Shown: positions 27,296 through 35,644 of the stretch, piece after piece
How positions within the stretch are numbered: position 1 is the first letter of the stretch
How the letters are laid out: each line of letters opens with the position of its first letter
From: Faecalibacterium sp. I3-3-33
GTDB taxonomy: Bacteria; Bacillota; Clostridia; Oscillospirales; Ruminococcaceae
Direction of reading: 5' to 3'
Assembly: GCF_023347295.1 (NCBI RefSeq)
Contig: NZ_CP094469.1
Location: 2,542,001 to 2,606,000 of the forward strand
Length of the DNA: 64,000 nucleotides
Notes under the pieces: model-generated
Databases searched by the model: none
Told to the model about the DNA's origin: nothing
The model's input: the letters and a program-made list of their open reading frames with translations, nothing else
Program-made: the position numbers and the translations under genes

Positions 27296-28359
27296 AAATT
27301 CTGCCTCCATTCGGTCACAAGTTCGTCCATCAGCTCGCGCACGGTGCGCATCCGGTCCAGCCTGCCCACGTTTTCGCCGCAGAAGAAGAGCCCTTCCTCC
27401 ACGTTGCCCTTCACCGCCTCGATGAGGGCGTGGGTGATGCAGTAGGGCACGGCGGCGGGGTCGCAGGTCTTGAGGCACCGGGCGCAGTGCTTGGGCGGGA
27501 AGCGCTTGCCCTCGGCCAGCGCCTGCACCAGTGGGGTGTTCAGCGCGCGGCCGGGCATTCCCACCGGGCTGTGGATGATGCGCACATCCTCCGGCTTTGC
27601 CGCCAGCAGCACGTCCTTGTAGGTCTGGGAGGCGTCGCACTCGTAGGTGGGGATAAAGCGGGTGGCAAGCTGCACGCCCGCAGCGCCAAGCTTTGTAAAA
27701 TGTGCCATGTCGGCACCGGTGTACACGCCGCCCGCCACGAATACCGGGATGGCGCGGCCATATTGTTCCTCGTAAGGTTTTACCTCCGCCAGCACCCCGG
27801 GCAGAATCTCGTCCAAAGTCTGGCAGTGGTCGGCCAGCAGGTCCTCCTCGGCAAAGCCGAGATGCCCGCCCGCCTTGCAGCCCTCGATGACCACAAAATC
27901 GGCGGTGCGGTCAAAGCCCTTTGCCCAGCGGCGCAGGATGAGCTTTGCCGCCCGGGCGCTGGATACGATGGGCGCAATAGCCACTTCTTTTGTGTCCACG
28001 ATGCCCGGCAGCTCCAGCGGCAGACCTGCACCGGAGACCACGGCATCCACCCCCGCCGCTACGGCGGTGCGGATGGCGTCGGCGTAGTCCCGGGTGGCTA
28101 CCATCGCGTTGATGGCTACCAGACCCATACCCCCGGCAATGGCCTTGGCCTTTTGGATCTCTGCGGTCAGGGCGCGGTGGTTGGCTGCCGCCGGGTCGCG
28201 GGCAAAATCCGGCTCGCGGTAGCCTGCATCGGCGGTGGAGATGCACCCCATGCCGCCGCAGGCTGCTACCGCACCGGCCAGCCCTCCCAGCGAGACGCCC
28301 ACGCCCATGCCGCCCTGCAAAATGGGTAGTTGCAGGGACTTGCCGCCAAGGGTCAGCAT
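27292..28359 (-). CDS. nitronate monooxygenase / FabK-like FMN enzyme
   Basis: The 355-aa FMN-binding TIM-barrel protein resembles the NMO/FabK superfamily: LPILQGGMGVGVSLGGLAGAVAACGGMGCIS, VIEGCKAGGHLGF, IPVFVAGGVYTGADM and GAAGVQLATRFIPTYECDAS. Its C-terminus carries four cysteines (CARCLKTCDPAAVPYC), absent from the neighbouring FabK, which suggests a metal or redox site. It is nested between fabK and fabD with overlapping start and stop codons (7 bases with fabK, 4 with fabD), so it is made with the fatty-acid enzymes. It could be a second enoyl reductase or a repair/oxidase enzyme; which one is open. Confidence 0.85.
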   Translation of the reverse strand: MLTLGGKSLQLPILQGGMGVGVSLGGLAGAVAACGGMGCISTADAGYREPDFARDPAAANHRALTAEIQKAKAIAGGMGLVAINAMVATRDYADAIRTAVAAGVDAVVSGAGLPLELPGIVDTKEVAIAPIVSSARAAKLILRRWAKGFDRTADFVVIEGCKAGGHLGFAEEDLLADHCQTLDEILPGVLAEVKPYEEQYGRAIPVFVAGGVYTGADMAHFTKLGAAGVQLATRFIPTYECDASQTYKDVLLAAKPEDVRIIHSPVGMPGRALNTPLVQALAEGKRFPPKHCARCLKTCDPAAVPYCITHALIEAVKGNVEEGLFFCGENVGRLDRMRTVRELMDELVTEWRQNL

Positions 28360-29288
28360 TCGGCGTTCAGCGCGGCAATGCGCTGCCTCCCGCCCTGCCA
28401 CAGGTCGGCAAGGATGTCGGCCACGGGGCGCACCTCGTGCAGCATTCCGGCCACCTGACCGGCCATCAGGCTGCCGGTGTCGGTGTCGCCCTCAAAGACG
28501 GCGCGGCGCAGGCTGCCCAGCGTGTATTTTTCCAGTTCCATCTTGTCCGCGCCCGCCTTTTCCTGACGGACATACTCCCGGCTCATGCGGTTTTTCAGCA
28601 CACGCACCGGTGCACCCACGGTGCGTCCGGTGACGATGGTGTCGCTGTCCTTGGCCTTGAGCAAGGCAGCCTTGTAGTTTTCGTGGATGGGGCACTCCTC
28701 GCTTGCCAGCAGGCAGGTGCCCACCTGCACACCGCAGGCACCCAGCGCCAGCGCAGCCGCCAGCTGACGGCCATCGGCAATGCCGCCTGCGGCGATGACC
28801 GGCACGCTGACCGCGTCCACCACCTGCGGCACCAGTGCCATGGTGGTCATCTCGCCCACATGGCCGCCGCTCTCGGTGCCCTCGGCGATGACGGCATCGA
28901 TGCCCAGCGGCTCCAGATGCCGTGCCAGCACGGCATCAGCCACCACCGGGATCACCTTGATGCCGGCAGCTTTCCACATGGGAACGTACTTTCCCGGGTT
29001 GCCTGCGCCGGTGGTGACCACAGCGACTTTTTCCTCCACCACGATCTGGGCAAATTCATCTGCCTGCGGGTGCATGAGCATGATGTTCACACCAAAGGGC
29101 TTGTCGGTCAGCTCCCGGCAGCGGCGGATGTTCTGGCGCAGGGTATCGGCATTCATGCCGCCCGCACCGATGATGCCCAGCGCACCGGCATTGGAGCAGG
29201 CGGCGGCAAACTCGCCGGTGGCGATGTTGGCCATGCCGCCCTGAATGATGGGGTACTTCGTCCCCAGGATCTCGTTTAAAAGTTTCAT
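28353..29288 (-). CDS. fabK: enoyl-ACP reductase II (FMN-dependent)
   Basis: FabK reduces trans-2-enoyl-ACP using NAD(P)H and FMN and replaces FabI in many Firmicutes. The 311-aa product has YPIIQGGMANIATGEFAAACSNAGALGIIG, FGVNIMLM, VIAEGTESGGHVGEM with the conserved His, and VIAAGGIADGRQLAAALALGACGVQVGT. AAGGAT precedes the ATG. It lies 5 bases after fabH. Confidence 0.95.
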   Translation of the reverse strand: MKLLNEILGTKYPIIQGGMANIATGEFAAACSNAGALGIIGAGGMNADTLRQNIRRCRELTDKPFGVNIMLMHPQADEFAQIVVEEKVAVVTTGAGNPGKYVPMWKAAGIKVIPVVADAVLARHLEPLGIDAVIAEGTESGGHVGEMTTMALVPQVVDAVSVPVIAAGGIADGRQLAAALALGACGVQVGTCLLASEECPIHENYKAALLKAKDSDTIVTGRTVGAPVRVLKNRMSREYVRQEKAGADKMELEKYTLGSLRRAVFEGDTDTGSLMAGQVAGMLHEVRPVADILADLWQGGRQRIAALNAEC

Positions 29289-29293
29289 GGTCT

Positions 29294-30244
29294 TTATCCT
29301 TTATACTCCACGATCATGCCGCCCCAAGTCAGACCGCCGCCGAAGCCGATGCAGGCAAGGGTCTGGCCGGGGAGCAGCTGGCCGCTTTCAGCCAGCTCGT
29401 TCAGCGCCACCGGGATACTTGCAGCACTGGTGTTGCCGTGGCGGTCCATGTTTTTATAGAACTTTGCACCATCGGCGTGCAGCGCCTTGACGCAGTGGTC
29501 GATGATGCGGCTGTTGGCCTGATGGCAGACCACCCAGTCCAGATTGTCCAGCGTAAGGCCGGTCTCGTCCAGTACAGTGTGCAGGCATTTGGGCAGGGCA
29601 TCCACCGCAAAGCGGAACACTGCCCTGCCGTCCATGCTGATGGGGTCAGAGCCTGCGCGGCTGGGGCCGCCGGCATGGATGGCGGCATCGCCCCGGGCAC
29701 CCAGCGTGATGGCAAAGGGCGCGGAGGTGTCGGTCAGTTCAAATACTGCCGCACCGGCACCATCGCCGAACAGTACGCAGGTGGAGCGGTCGGCGGGGTC
29801 CATCAGACGGGAAAGTGCTTCCGTGCCGATGACCAGCGCGTACCGCCCACCCAGCGTAGCCAGCAGGCCGCGTGCCACCGCCGTGCCGTACAAAAAGCCG
29901 GAGCAGGCGGCGTTCACATCCAGTGCGGGGCGGTTTTCCGGCAATGCCAGCGCTGCCTGTACCTGACAGGCCACGCTTGGGGTGGCGTCCGGTGCAGAAA
30001 GGGTGGCGCAGACGCAGCAGGCAATGTCTGCCGGGGCAAGGCCGCTGCGCTGCAGCGCCTGCTTTGCGGCGGCAATGGCCAGTGTGGCGGCGTTTTCGCC
30101 CTCGGTGCAGTAGTGCCGTGTGCGGATGCCGGTGCGGGTGGTGATCCACTCGTCGCTGGTATCCACAGTGCGGCTCAGCTCTTCGTTGGTGACCGTGCGG
30201 CCGGGCAAAGCCCCGCCGGTGGCGATCAGACGCAAACCCTTCAT
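29294..30244 (-). CDS. fabH: beta-ketoacyl-ACP synthase III
   Basis: FabH starts fatty-acid chains by condensing acyl-CoA with malonyl-ACP. The 316-aa product has Cys at about residue 114 (DVNAACSGFLYG), the His in VCHQANSRIID and the Asn in HGNTSAASIP. The ATG overlaps the accA stop as ATGA, with GAGGAAAG before it. The frame is open upstream inside accA but without a plausible start. Confidence 0.97.
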   Translation of the reverse strand: MKGLRLIATGGALPGRTVTNEELSRTVDTSDEWITTRTGIRTRHYCTEGENAATLAIAAAKQALQRSGLAPADIACCVCATLSAPDATPSVACQVQAALALPENRPALDVNAACSGFLYGTAVARGLLATLGGRYALVIGTEALSRLMDPADRSTCVLFGDGAGAAVFELTDTSAPFAITLGARGDAAIHAGGPSRAGSDPISMDGRAVFRFAVDALPKCLHTVLDETGLTLDNLDWVVCHQANSRIIDHCVKALHADGAKFYKNMDRHGNTSAASIPVALNELAESGQLLPGQTLACIGFGGGLTWGGMIVEYKG

Positions 30245-31200
30245 GCTTTCCTCATTTCTCCGATCTGACGGAATTTCTGGTAGCGCTGCTCGGCCAGCTG
30301 ACGGCCGTTCATGCGGGCAAGACTGCGCAGCTGACGCTGCAATGCCTCGTCCAGATTGCCGAACAGTACCCCGTGGGCGCGCTGTGCGCCGCCCACCGGC
30401 TCCGGGATGATCTCCTCCACGATGCCGTCCTTGTACAGATCCTGCGCGGTCAGCTTCATGATCTCGCAGGCTTCGCCGCTGCGGGAGGAATCCTTCCACA
30501 GGATGCTGGCAAAGCCTTCGGGGCTCAGCACCGAGTAGACAGCGTTTTCCAGCATCAGGATGCGGTTTGCCACACCCAGCGCCAGTGCGCCGCCGGAGGA
30601 GCCCTCGCCGGTGACCACTGCGATCACCGGCACGGTCAGGCCGCTCATCTCCATCAGGTTGCGGGCAATGGCTTCGCCCTGTCCGCGCTCCTCGGCGTCC
30701 TTGCCGGGGTATGCGCCCGGGGTGTCGATGAAGGTAATGATGGGACGGTCAAATTTTTCGGCCTGCTTCATCAGGCGCAGGGCCTTGCGGTAGCCCTCCG
30801 GCCCGGGCATACCGAAGTTGCAGCGCAGGTTTTCCTCCAGCGTGCTGCCCTTGCGGTGGCCGATGACTGTGACCGGCTGGCCATGGAACAGCGCCACACC
30901 GCCCAGAATGGCGGCATCTTCCTTGCACTGGCGGTCGCCGCACTGCTCAAAAAAGTCGGTGAACAGTGCATCCACGATCTCGTCGATGTGGGGGCGCTCC
31001 GGGTGGCGTGCCAGAAAGACCCTGTCCTCTGCGGTCAGCGCCCCGCAGCCGGACAGCAAAGCGTCCTCCTGTGCGGAAAGCTCTGCCAGCTCGGCAGCGT
31101 GGTTGGTGATGTCAGTCATGTTCTCGTCCGCCGGGTCGCCGCGCAGGGCGGCGATCTTTTCATCCAGCGGTGCGAGCTGTTGTAAAATGTCCTTGATCAT
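30241..31200 (-). CDS. accA: acetyl-CoA carboxylase carboxyltransferase subunit alpha
   Basis: AccA and AccD form the carboxyltransferase that makes malonyl-CoA. The 319-aa product has the crotonase fold with VTVIGHRKGSTLEENLRCNFGMPGPEGYRKALRLM, FIDTPGAYPGKDAEERGQGEAIA and VTGEGSSGGALALGVAN. A very strong GAGGAGGGAG lies before the ATG. It follows accD by 14 bases. The biotin carrier (accB) and carboxylase (accC) are not in this window. Confidence 0.97.
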   Translation of the reverse strand: MIKDILQQLAPLDEKIAALRGDPADENMTDITNHAAELAELSAQEDALLSGCGALTAEDRVFLARHPERPHIDEIVDALFTDFFEQCGDRQCKEDAAILGGVALFHGQPVTVIGHRKGSTLEENLRCNFGMPGPEGYRKALRLMKQAEKFDRPIITFIDTPGAYPGKDAEERGQGEAIARNLMEMSGLTVPVIAVVTGEGSSGGALALGVANRILMLENAVYSVLSPEGFASILWKDSSRSGEACEIMKLTAQDLYKDGIVEEIIPEPVGGAQRAHGVLFGNLDEALQRQLRSLARMNGRQLAEQRYQKFRQIGEMRKA

Positions 31201-31214
31201 TAGGCGCTCCCTCC

Positions 31215-32072
31215 TCAGGCGTGCAGACGCAGCAGCTGCGCCAGTGTTTCGCGCATTTCGGTACGGGGCACTACCTTGTCCACAAAGCCGTGCTCGTACT
31301 GGAACTCGCTGCGCTGGAAGCCTGCGGGCAGCTTTTCGCCGATGGTCTGTTCAATGACCCGGGGGCCCGCAAAACCGATCAGCGCCCCGGGCTCTGCCAG
31401 CATAATATCGCCAAGGCTGGCAAAGCTTGCGGTCACGCCGCCGGTGGTGGGGTGGGTCAGCACGCTGATGTACAGCCCGCCCCGGGCAGAGAACCGCTCG
31501 ATGGCGGCAGAGGTCTTGGCCATCTGCATCAGGCTGAAAATGCCCTCCTGCATCCGGGCGCCGCCGCTGGCCGAGAAGATGATCAGCGGCAGGTGCTTTG
31601 CGGTGGCGTGCTCCACGGCGCGGGTGATCTTTTCGCCCACGGTGGTGCTCATGCTGCCCATAAAGAACCGGCTGTCCAGCACCGCAGCCACCACCGGGGT
31701 GCCCTCGATGCGCCCCGTGGCGGTGATCACAGCTTCTTTCAGGCCGGTCTTGCCGGTCTGTGCTTCCAGCTTTTCCGGGTAGCCGGGAAACTGCAGCACA
31801 TCCTGCGGGGCAAGGTCGGCGTCCAATTCCCGGAAGCTGCCCTTGTCAAGGACGAGGCTCAGGCGGTAGTACCCGCCGATGGGCAGGTGCACCCCGCAGT
31901 TGGGGCAGACGTACTGCGCCTTGTTCCAGATCTGGCGGGTGGCGCGGCGTCCGCACTTTTTGCATTCCACGAACTGCGGGTCGTTCCACACGGCACCCGC
32001 ATCCCGCCGGGCTTTCAGCTGGAAGGTGCGCTCCCGCATGCTGCCCGGCAGCAGGTCTTTGATACTGTTCAT
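31215..32072 (-). CDS. accD: acetyl-CoA carboxylase carboxyltransferase subunit beta
   Basis: The 285-aa product has the AccD four-Cys zinc ribbon (CKKCGRRATRQIW...YVCPNCG) near residues 37-58. It then has the carboxylase core: FMGSMSTTVGEKI, SASGGARMQEGIFSLMQMAKT, THPTTGGVTASFA, LIGFAGPRVIEQT. It precedes accA, the usual partner. GAGGCG lies 9 bases before the ATG. Confidence 0.97.
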   Translation of the reverse strand: MNSIKDLLPGSMRERTFQLKARRDAGAVWNDPQFVECKKCGRRATRQIWNKAQYVCPNCGVHLPIGGYYRLSLVLDKGSFRELDADLAPQDVLQFPGYPEKLEAQTGKTGLKEAVITATGRIEGTPVVAAVLDSRFFMGSMSTTVGEKITRAVEHATAKHLPLIIFSASGGARMQEGIFSLMQMAKTSAAIERFSARGGLYISVLTHPTTGGVTASFASLGDIMLAEPGALIGFAGPRVIEQTIGEKLPAGFQRSEFQYEHGFVDKVVPRTEMRETLAQLLRLHA

Positions 32073-32093
32073 CGCGTTTCGCCTCGGTCAGCC

Positions 32094-32321
32094 TCAGACA
32101 TGGGCATTGATGTAGTTGAAGATATCGCCCACGGTCTTGAGGTTTGCCAGCTCCTCATCGGGGATGGACACGCCGCAGGCCTCTTCCAGTGCCATGTTCA
32201 GCTCCACAGCGTCCAGGCTGTCGGCCTCCAGATCCTCGGTCAGGCTGGCCTCCATGGTCACCTTGTCCTCATCGCAGCTCAGGGTATCGACAACGATCTT
32301 CTTCATTTCCTCGAAAGTCAT
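32094..32321 (-). CDS. acpP: acyl carrier protein
   Basis: The 75-aa acidic four-helix protein has the phosphopantetheine attachment Ser35 in ADSLDAVEL. It carries the growing acyl chain for the enzymes encoded downstream. It is the first gene after the operon promoter, with AAAGGAG before its ATG. High dosage is expected from first position. Confidence 0.98.
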   Translation of the reverse strand: MTFEEMKKIVVDTLSCDEDKVTMEASLTEDLEADSLDAVELNMALEEACGVSIPDEELANLKTVGDIFNYINAHV

Positions 32322-32395
32322 GGTAGTATTCTCCTTTATGTTCTATGGTTGTTTTTAATTATTTACCTAAAAGTTGTGAGGTATCGAACACGACC

Positions 32396-32423
32396 ATTAT
32401 AGCCAAACCGTCGGATAAGTCAA
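32396..32423 (-). promoter_or_regulatory. fatty-acid operon promoter
   Basis: On the minus strand TTGACT (32418-32423) and TATAAT (32396-32401) are 16 bases apart, about 75 bases before the acpP start. No FapR- or FabT-type site could be identified with confidence. Confidence 0.85.
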
Positions 32424-32502
32424 TGGTTTTAGTTAAAGATTTTTATCTTTTACATTTTTGTCACAGTTTGCTTCCTTTATATATAGGGGCACCCACAGGG
32501 CA

Positions 32503-32541
32503 CAAAAAGGCCGCTGCACAGTACTTTGTGCAGCGGCCTTT
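32503..32541 (-). terminator. terminator of the dcw cluster, after murE
   Basis: AAAGGCCGCTGCACA (32506-32520) pairs with TGTGCAGCGGCCTTT (32527-32541), followed by TTGTG on the minus strand. It separates murE from the fatty-acid promoter and could work in both directions. Confidence 0.85.
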
Positions 32542-32560
32542 CCCGCAATAATAATATTTC

Positions 32561-34039
32561 TTATTCCAGCCCGATCTGCTGGGCGTATTCTTCCAGCAAT
32601 TCCCGCTCAAGGAAGGGGGTCTTGACGCCCTCGCGGTCGCGGTAGGTCTCGTGACCCTTGCCGATGACGGCGATCAAATCGCCCTCCTGTGCGTGATCCA
32701 CCGCGTAGTGCAGTGCATCCAGACGGTCGGGGATCTCCACGAACTTTGCGTCCGGGTTGCCCTTGTTCATGCCCTCACGGATATCGGCGATGATATCCTC
32801 CACCTTTTCAAAGCGGTTGTTGTCCTCAGTGAGGATGGAGAAATCGGCCATCTTGGCGCAGATCTCGCCCATGCCGTAGCGGCGCAGCTTGGAGCGGTTG
32901 CCGCCGCAGCCGAACACCACCACCAGACGGTGGGGCTTGTAAGCGCGCAGGGTGGTAAGCAGGCTCTCGGTGGATACCTCGTTGTGGGCGTAGTCCAGCA
33001 GGATGGTGAACTTTTTGCTGATGGGCACAAGCTCCACACGGCCCTTGACCACGCACTTGCCCAGACCGTCGTGGATGGCGGCATCCGGCAGACCCAGCAC
33101 CTTGCCCACAGCCAGCGCAGCCAGCGCGTTGTACACGCTGAACTCGCCGGGCATATTCACCTTGACGTCCATCTCATCCTTGCCGGTAACGTGGAAGGCA
33201 ACGCCCAGAAAATCGTGGGTGCGCATTAGCTCATAGCCGGTCTCGCGGTAGTCGGCCTTTTCATCGCGGCCATAGGTTACCAGCTTGCAGGTGTGGCCCT
33301 CCAGCAGGGCAGCGGTGTTCTCGTCGTCGATATTCACCACGCCCACATCACAGCGCTTGAACAGCTGTCCCTTCCAGCTGCGGTACTCCTCAAAGGTCTT
33401 GTGCTCGCCGGGGCCGATGTGATCCGGCGAAAGGTTGGTGAACACACCCACATCGTAGTGCACGCCCGCCACACGGTCCATCATCAGACCCTGACTGGAC
33501 ACTTCCATCAGCGCGGTGTCGCAGCCGGCATCCAGAAACTCACGGAAGGTCTTTTGCAGCTCGTAGCTTTCCGGGGTGGTGTTGGCGGTGTCCTTGTGGC
33601 GTCCCATATAGTAGATGCCGTTGGTGCCGATCATGCCCACCTTGCGGCCTGCGGCTTCCAGCACGCTCTTGATCATGTGGGTAGTGGTGGTCTTGCCCTT
33701 GGTGCCGGTGACGCCGATCATGGTCATCTGCCGGGCAGGATTTCCAAAGAGGTTGGCGCTCATCAGTGCCATGGCGTAGCGGCTGCTCTCCACCTTGACC
33801 ACGGTCACACCGGACAGGTCAGAAAGGTCGATGTCGTGCTGAATGACCAGCGCGCTGACCCCCTTGGCGGCGCAGTCGGCGGCAAACGCGTGGCTGTCCC
33901 GCTGGGTGCCCACGATGCACACGAACAAAAGCCCCGGGGCAGCCTTGCGGCTGTCGTAGATGATATCTGCGATCTCAGTATCCAGACTGCCCTGCACAAG
34001 GGTAAAGGGCACGCCTTCCATCAGTTGTTCCAGCTTCAT
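32561..34039 (-). CDS. murE: UDP-N-acetylmuramyl-tripeptide synthetase
   Basis: MurE adds the third stem-peptide residue to UDP-MurNAc-L-Ala-D-Glu. The 492-aa Mur ligase has the ATP loop GVTGTKGKTTTTHMI, the central MEVSSQGL and NLSPDHIG motifs, and the C-terminal domain DYAHNEVS, FGCGGNRSKLRR. At the amino-acid selectivity site it reads EDNNR where meso-diaminopimelate enzymes have DNPR, so the added residue cannot be named with certainty. It is the last gene of this dcw cluster, 23 bases after ftsQ. Confidence 0.95.
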   Translation of the reverse strand: MKLEQLMEGVPFTLVQGSLDTEIADIIYDSRKAAPGLLFVCIVGTQRDSHAFAADCAAKGVSALVIQHDIDLSDLSGVTVVKVESSRYAMALMSANLFGNPARQMTMIGVTGTKGKTTTTHMIKSVLEAAGRKVGMIGTNGIYYMGRHKDTANTTPESYELQKTFREFLDAGCDTALMEVSSQGLMMDRVAGVHYDVGVFTNLSPDHIGPGEHKTFEEYRSWKGQLFKRCDVGVVNIDDENTAALLEGHTCKLVTYGRDEKADYRETGYELMRTHDFLGVAFHVTGKDEMDVKVNMPGEFSVYNALAALAVGKVLGLPDAAIHDGLGKCVVKGRVELVPISKKFTILLDYAHNEVSTESLLTTLRAYKPHRLVVVFGCGGNRSKLRRYGMGEICAKMADFSILTEDNNRFEKVEDIIADIREGMNKGNPDAKFVEIPDRLDALHYAVDHAQEGDLIAVIGKGHETYRDREGVKTPFLERELLEEYAQQIGLE

Positions 34040-34062
34040 ACAGTCTCCTCCAAAGAGCTTCT

Positions 34063-35610
34063 TTACATGGGGTTTTCTTCTTCGTTGGCCGTCATGCGGT
34101 CAGGGTGGGTCAGGGGCAGCTGCTCGGTGTCCGTTTCAGCCGCCGGTTCGGTGGTATCCGTGGGCGTAGCGTCCTCGGTGCTTTCCGTGCTGTCGGCGGT
34201 ATCCTCGGCCGGGGCGGGTTCCTCGGCCTTGGGCGGCACCACATAGCCGGAGGGCAGGGTGGGCTCGCCCTGTGCAAAATAGATCTTGCGGGTGCTGCTG
34301 GCGCTGGTATGGCTGAAGTCCAGCCGCCCGGTGTCGGTGGGGCCGCAGCCCTTGCCATCGGCGTTGGTCAGCACATAGCGGGCGCGGTCCAGCTTATAAT
34401 CCAGATCGTTCAGCGTACCCAGCAGCACGCTGATGCGGTCCTGATACAAAAAGGCGATCTGCTCGGTGTCTGCCACTTCCAGCCGTGTCACATCCTGCGA
34501 CAGGCCGTATTCCTCCAGCTTGCTGCGCAGTGTGCGCAGCGCTTCCATGCGGGCAGTCTCGGTGCTCACCGCACTTTCGCTTTCGGCGGCTTCGGAGCCG
34601 GAAGCACTTGCCGCGTCTGCGTCGTCCACAAACCAGAAGCCCTGTCCCGGGGTGGTGTCCTGCAGCTTGCCGCCGTACAGGGTGCAAAGCCCCTCGGGCT
34701 GGGTGCTTTCCTCAGACAGGATCTTCCATTTGTCCGAGATCACAAGCCACTTACTGCCGTTTTGCACCGCGTAGGCGGGCACAGCCTCGGTCACCTGCAC
34801 CACCACGGTGTTGGGGTAGTCCCGGATCACCTTGATGGAGCCCAGCAGCGGGAAGTTCTGCTCCAGTACAGCGGCCTTTTCGCCGGGCTCAAAGCTGAAG
34901 ATGTTCTCTTCCAGCTGCACGCCCATCCGCTGCAAAATGCTGTCTGCGGAGTAGCCCGCGATCTCGGTCACCTGCTTGCCGTCCGGGGTCTGCACCTGAA
35001 TGGAGTTGATGCGGAACAGCATGGTCATGGTCAGGTAGATGCCTGCGCCAATGACGCACAGCAGCATGGCAAAGGCGGTCAGGCGGCGCAGCATCCGGCG
35101 GCGGCGCAGGGTAGCACGGGTCACCTTGCGCTTTTTGCGCTGTTCCCGCCGGGCAGGGCTTTGCTGCGGGGCGCTCTGCGCCGGGCGCAGGCGCTGGCCG
35201 CTGCCCGCCGGGTGCTGCCGGTTTGCATTCTGGTAATTCTGGTTTTTCTGGCTGTTCTGCCCGCTGCGGGCATTGTTTGCCGGGCGGCGCTGCTTGCCGC
35301 CAGATTTCGCGTTTTTGGGTCTGCTGCCGGAGGGGTGCTGGGTGGTATTGCTCCCCTGCGCCGGGCGGCGGTTCTGGGACTGGGTGGGGAACTGGATGCT
35401 GTTATCTGCCCGGGAGGAGCGCACGCTGCCGTTGGCGCTGCGGGAGGGCGGGCGGCTGAGCGGCTCGCCGTTGTAGCCGTAGCGGCTGCTGCCGGTGCTC
35501 CGGGGCGTATTATTCTGCGAAGGCGCAGAGGTGCGCGCCACATCCCGGTTCAGATCATAGGGTCTCGTGTTCCGGGGTCTGCCGTTGCGGTCACGGTTCT
35601 GCTGCATCAT
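34063..35610 (-). CDS. ftsQ: cell division protein FtsQ/DivIB
   Basis: The 515-aa bitopic protein has a ~175-residue disordered, Arg/Gln/Ser/Asn-rich cytosolic N-terminus. One membrane helix follows (LTAFAMLLCVIGAGIYLTMTMLF), then a POTRA domain (RINSIQVQTPDGKQVTEIAGY) and the FtsQ beta domain. It is far longer than usual (about 260 aa), through both the N-terminal extension and an acidic Thr/Glu/Pro-rich C-terminal tail of about 80 residues. The start is one of two adjacent ATGs (35610 or 35607) after AAGG. It scaffolds the divisome with FtsL. Confidence 0.9.
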   Translation of the reverse strand: MMQQNRDRNGRPRNTRPYDLNRDVARTSAPSQNNTPRSTGSSRYGYNGEPLSRPPSRSANGSVRSSRADNSIQFPTQSQNRRPAQGSNTTQHPSGSRPKNAKSGGKQRRPANNARSGQNSQKNQNYQNANRQHPAGSGQRLRPAQSAPQQSPARREQRKKRKVTRATLRRRRMLRRLTAFAMLLCVIGAGIYLTMTMLFRINSIQVQTPDGKQVTEIAGYSADSILQRMGVQLEENIFSFEPGEKAAVLEQNFPLLGSIKVIRDYPNTVVVQVTEAVPAYAVQNGSKWLVISDKWKILSEESTQPEGLCTLYGGKLQDTTPGQGFWFVDDADAASASGSEAAESESAVSTETARMEALRTLRSKLEEYGLSQDVTRLEVADTEQIAFLYQDRISVLLGTLNDLDYKLDRARYVLTNADGKGCGPTDTGRLDFSHTSASSTRKIYFAQGEPTLPSGYVVPPKAEEPAPAEDTADSTESTEDATPTDTTEPAAETDTEQLPLTHPDRMTANEEENPM

Positions 35611-35644
35611 TCGCACCTTCTTTCCTGTTTATTCCACGTCTGCA

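Noticed and set aside
27296..27640. N-terminal extension of fabD to a start 345 bases upstream
   Set aside because: That stretch is the preceding gene read in another frame; the ATG at 27295 begins the conserved FabD N-terminus and overlaps the previous stop.
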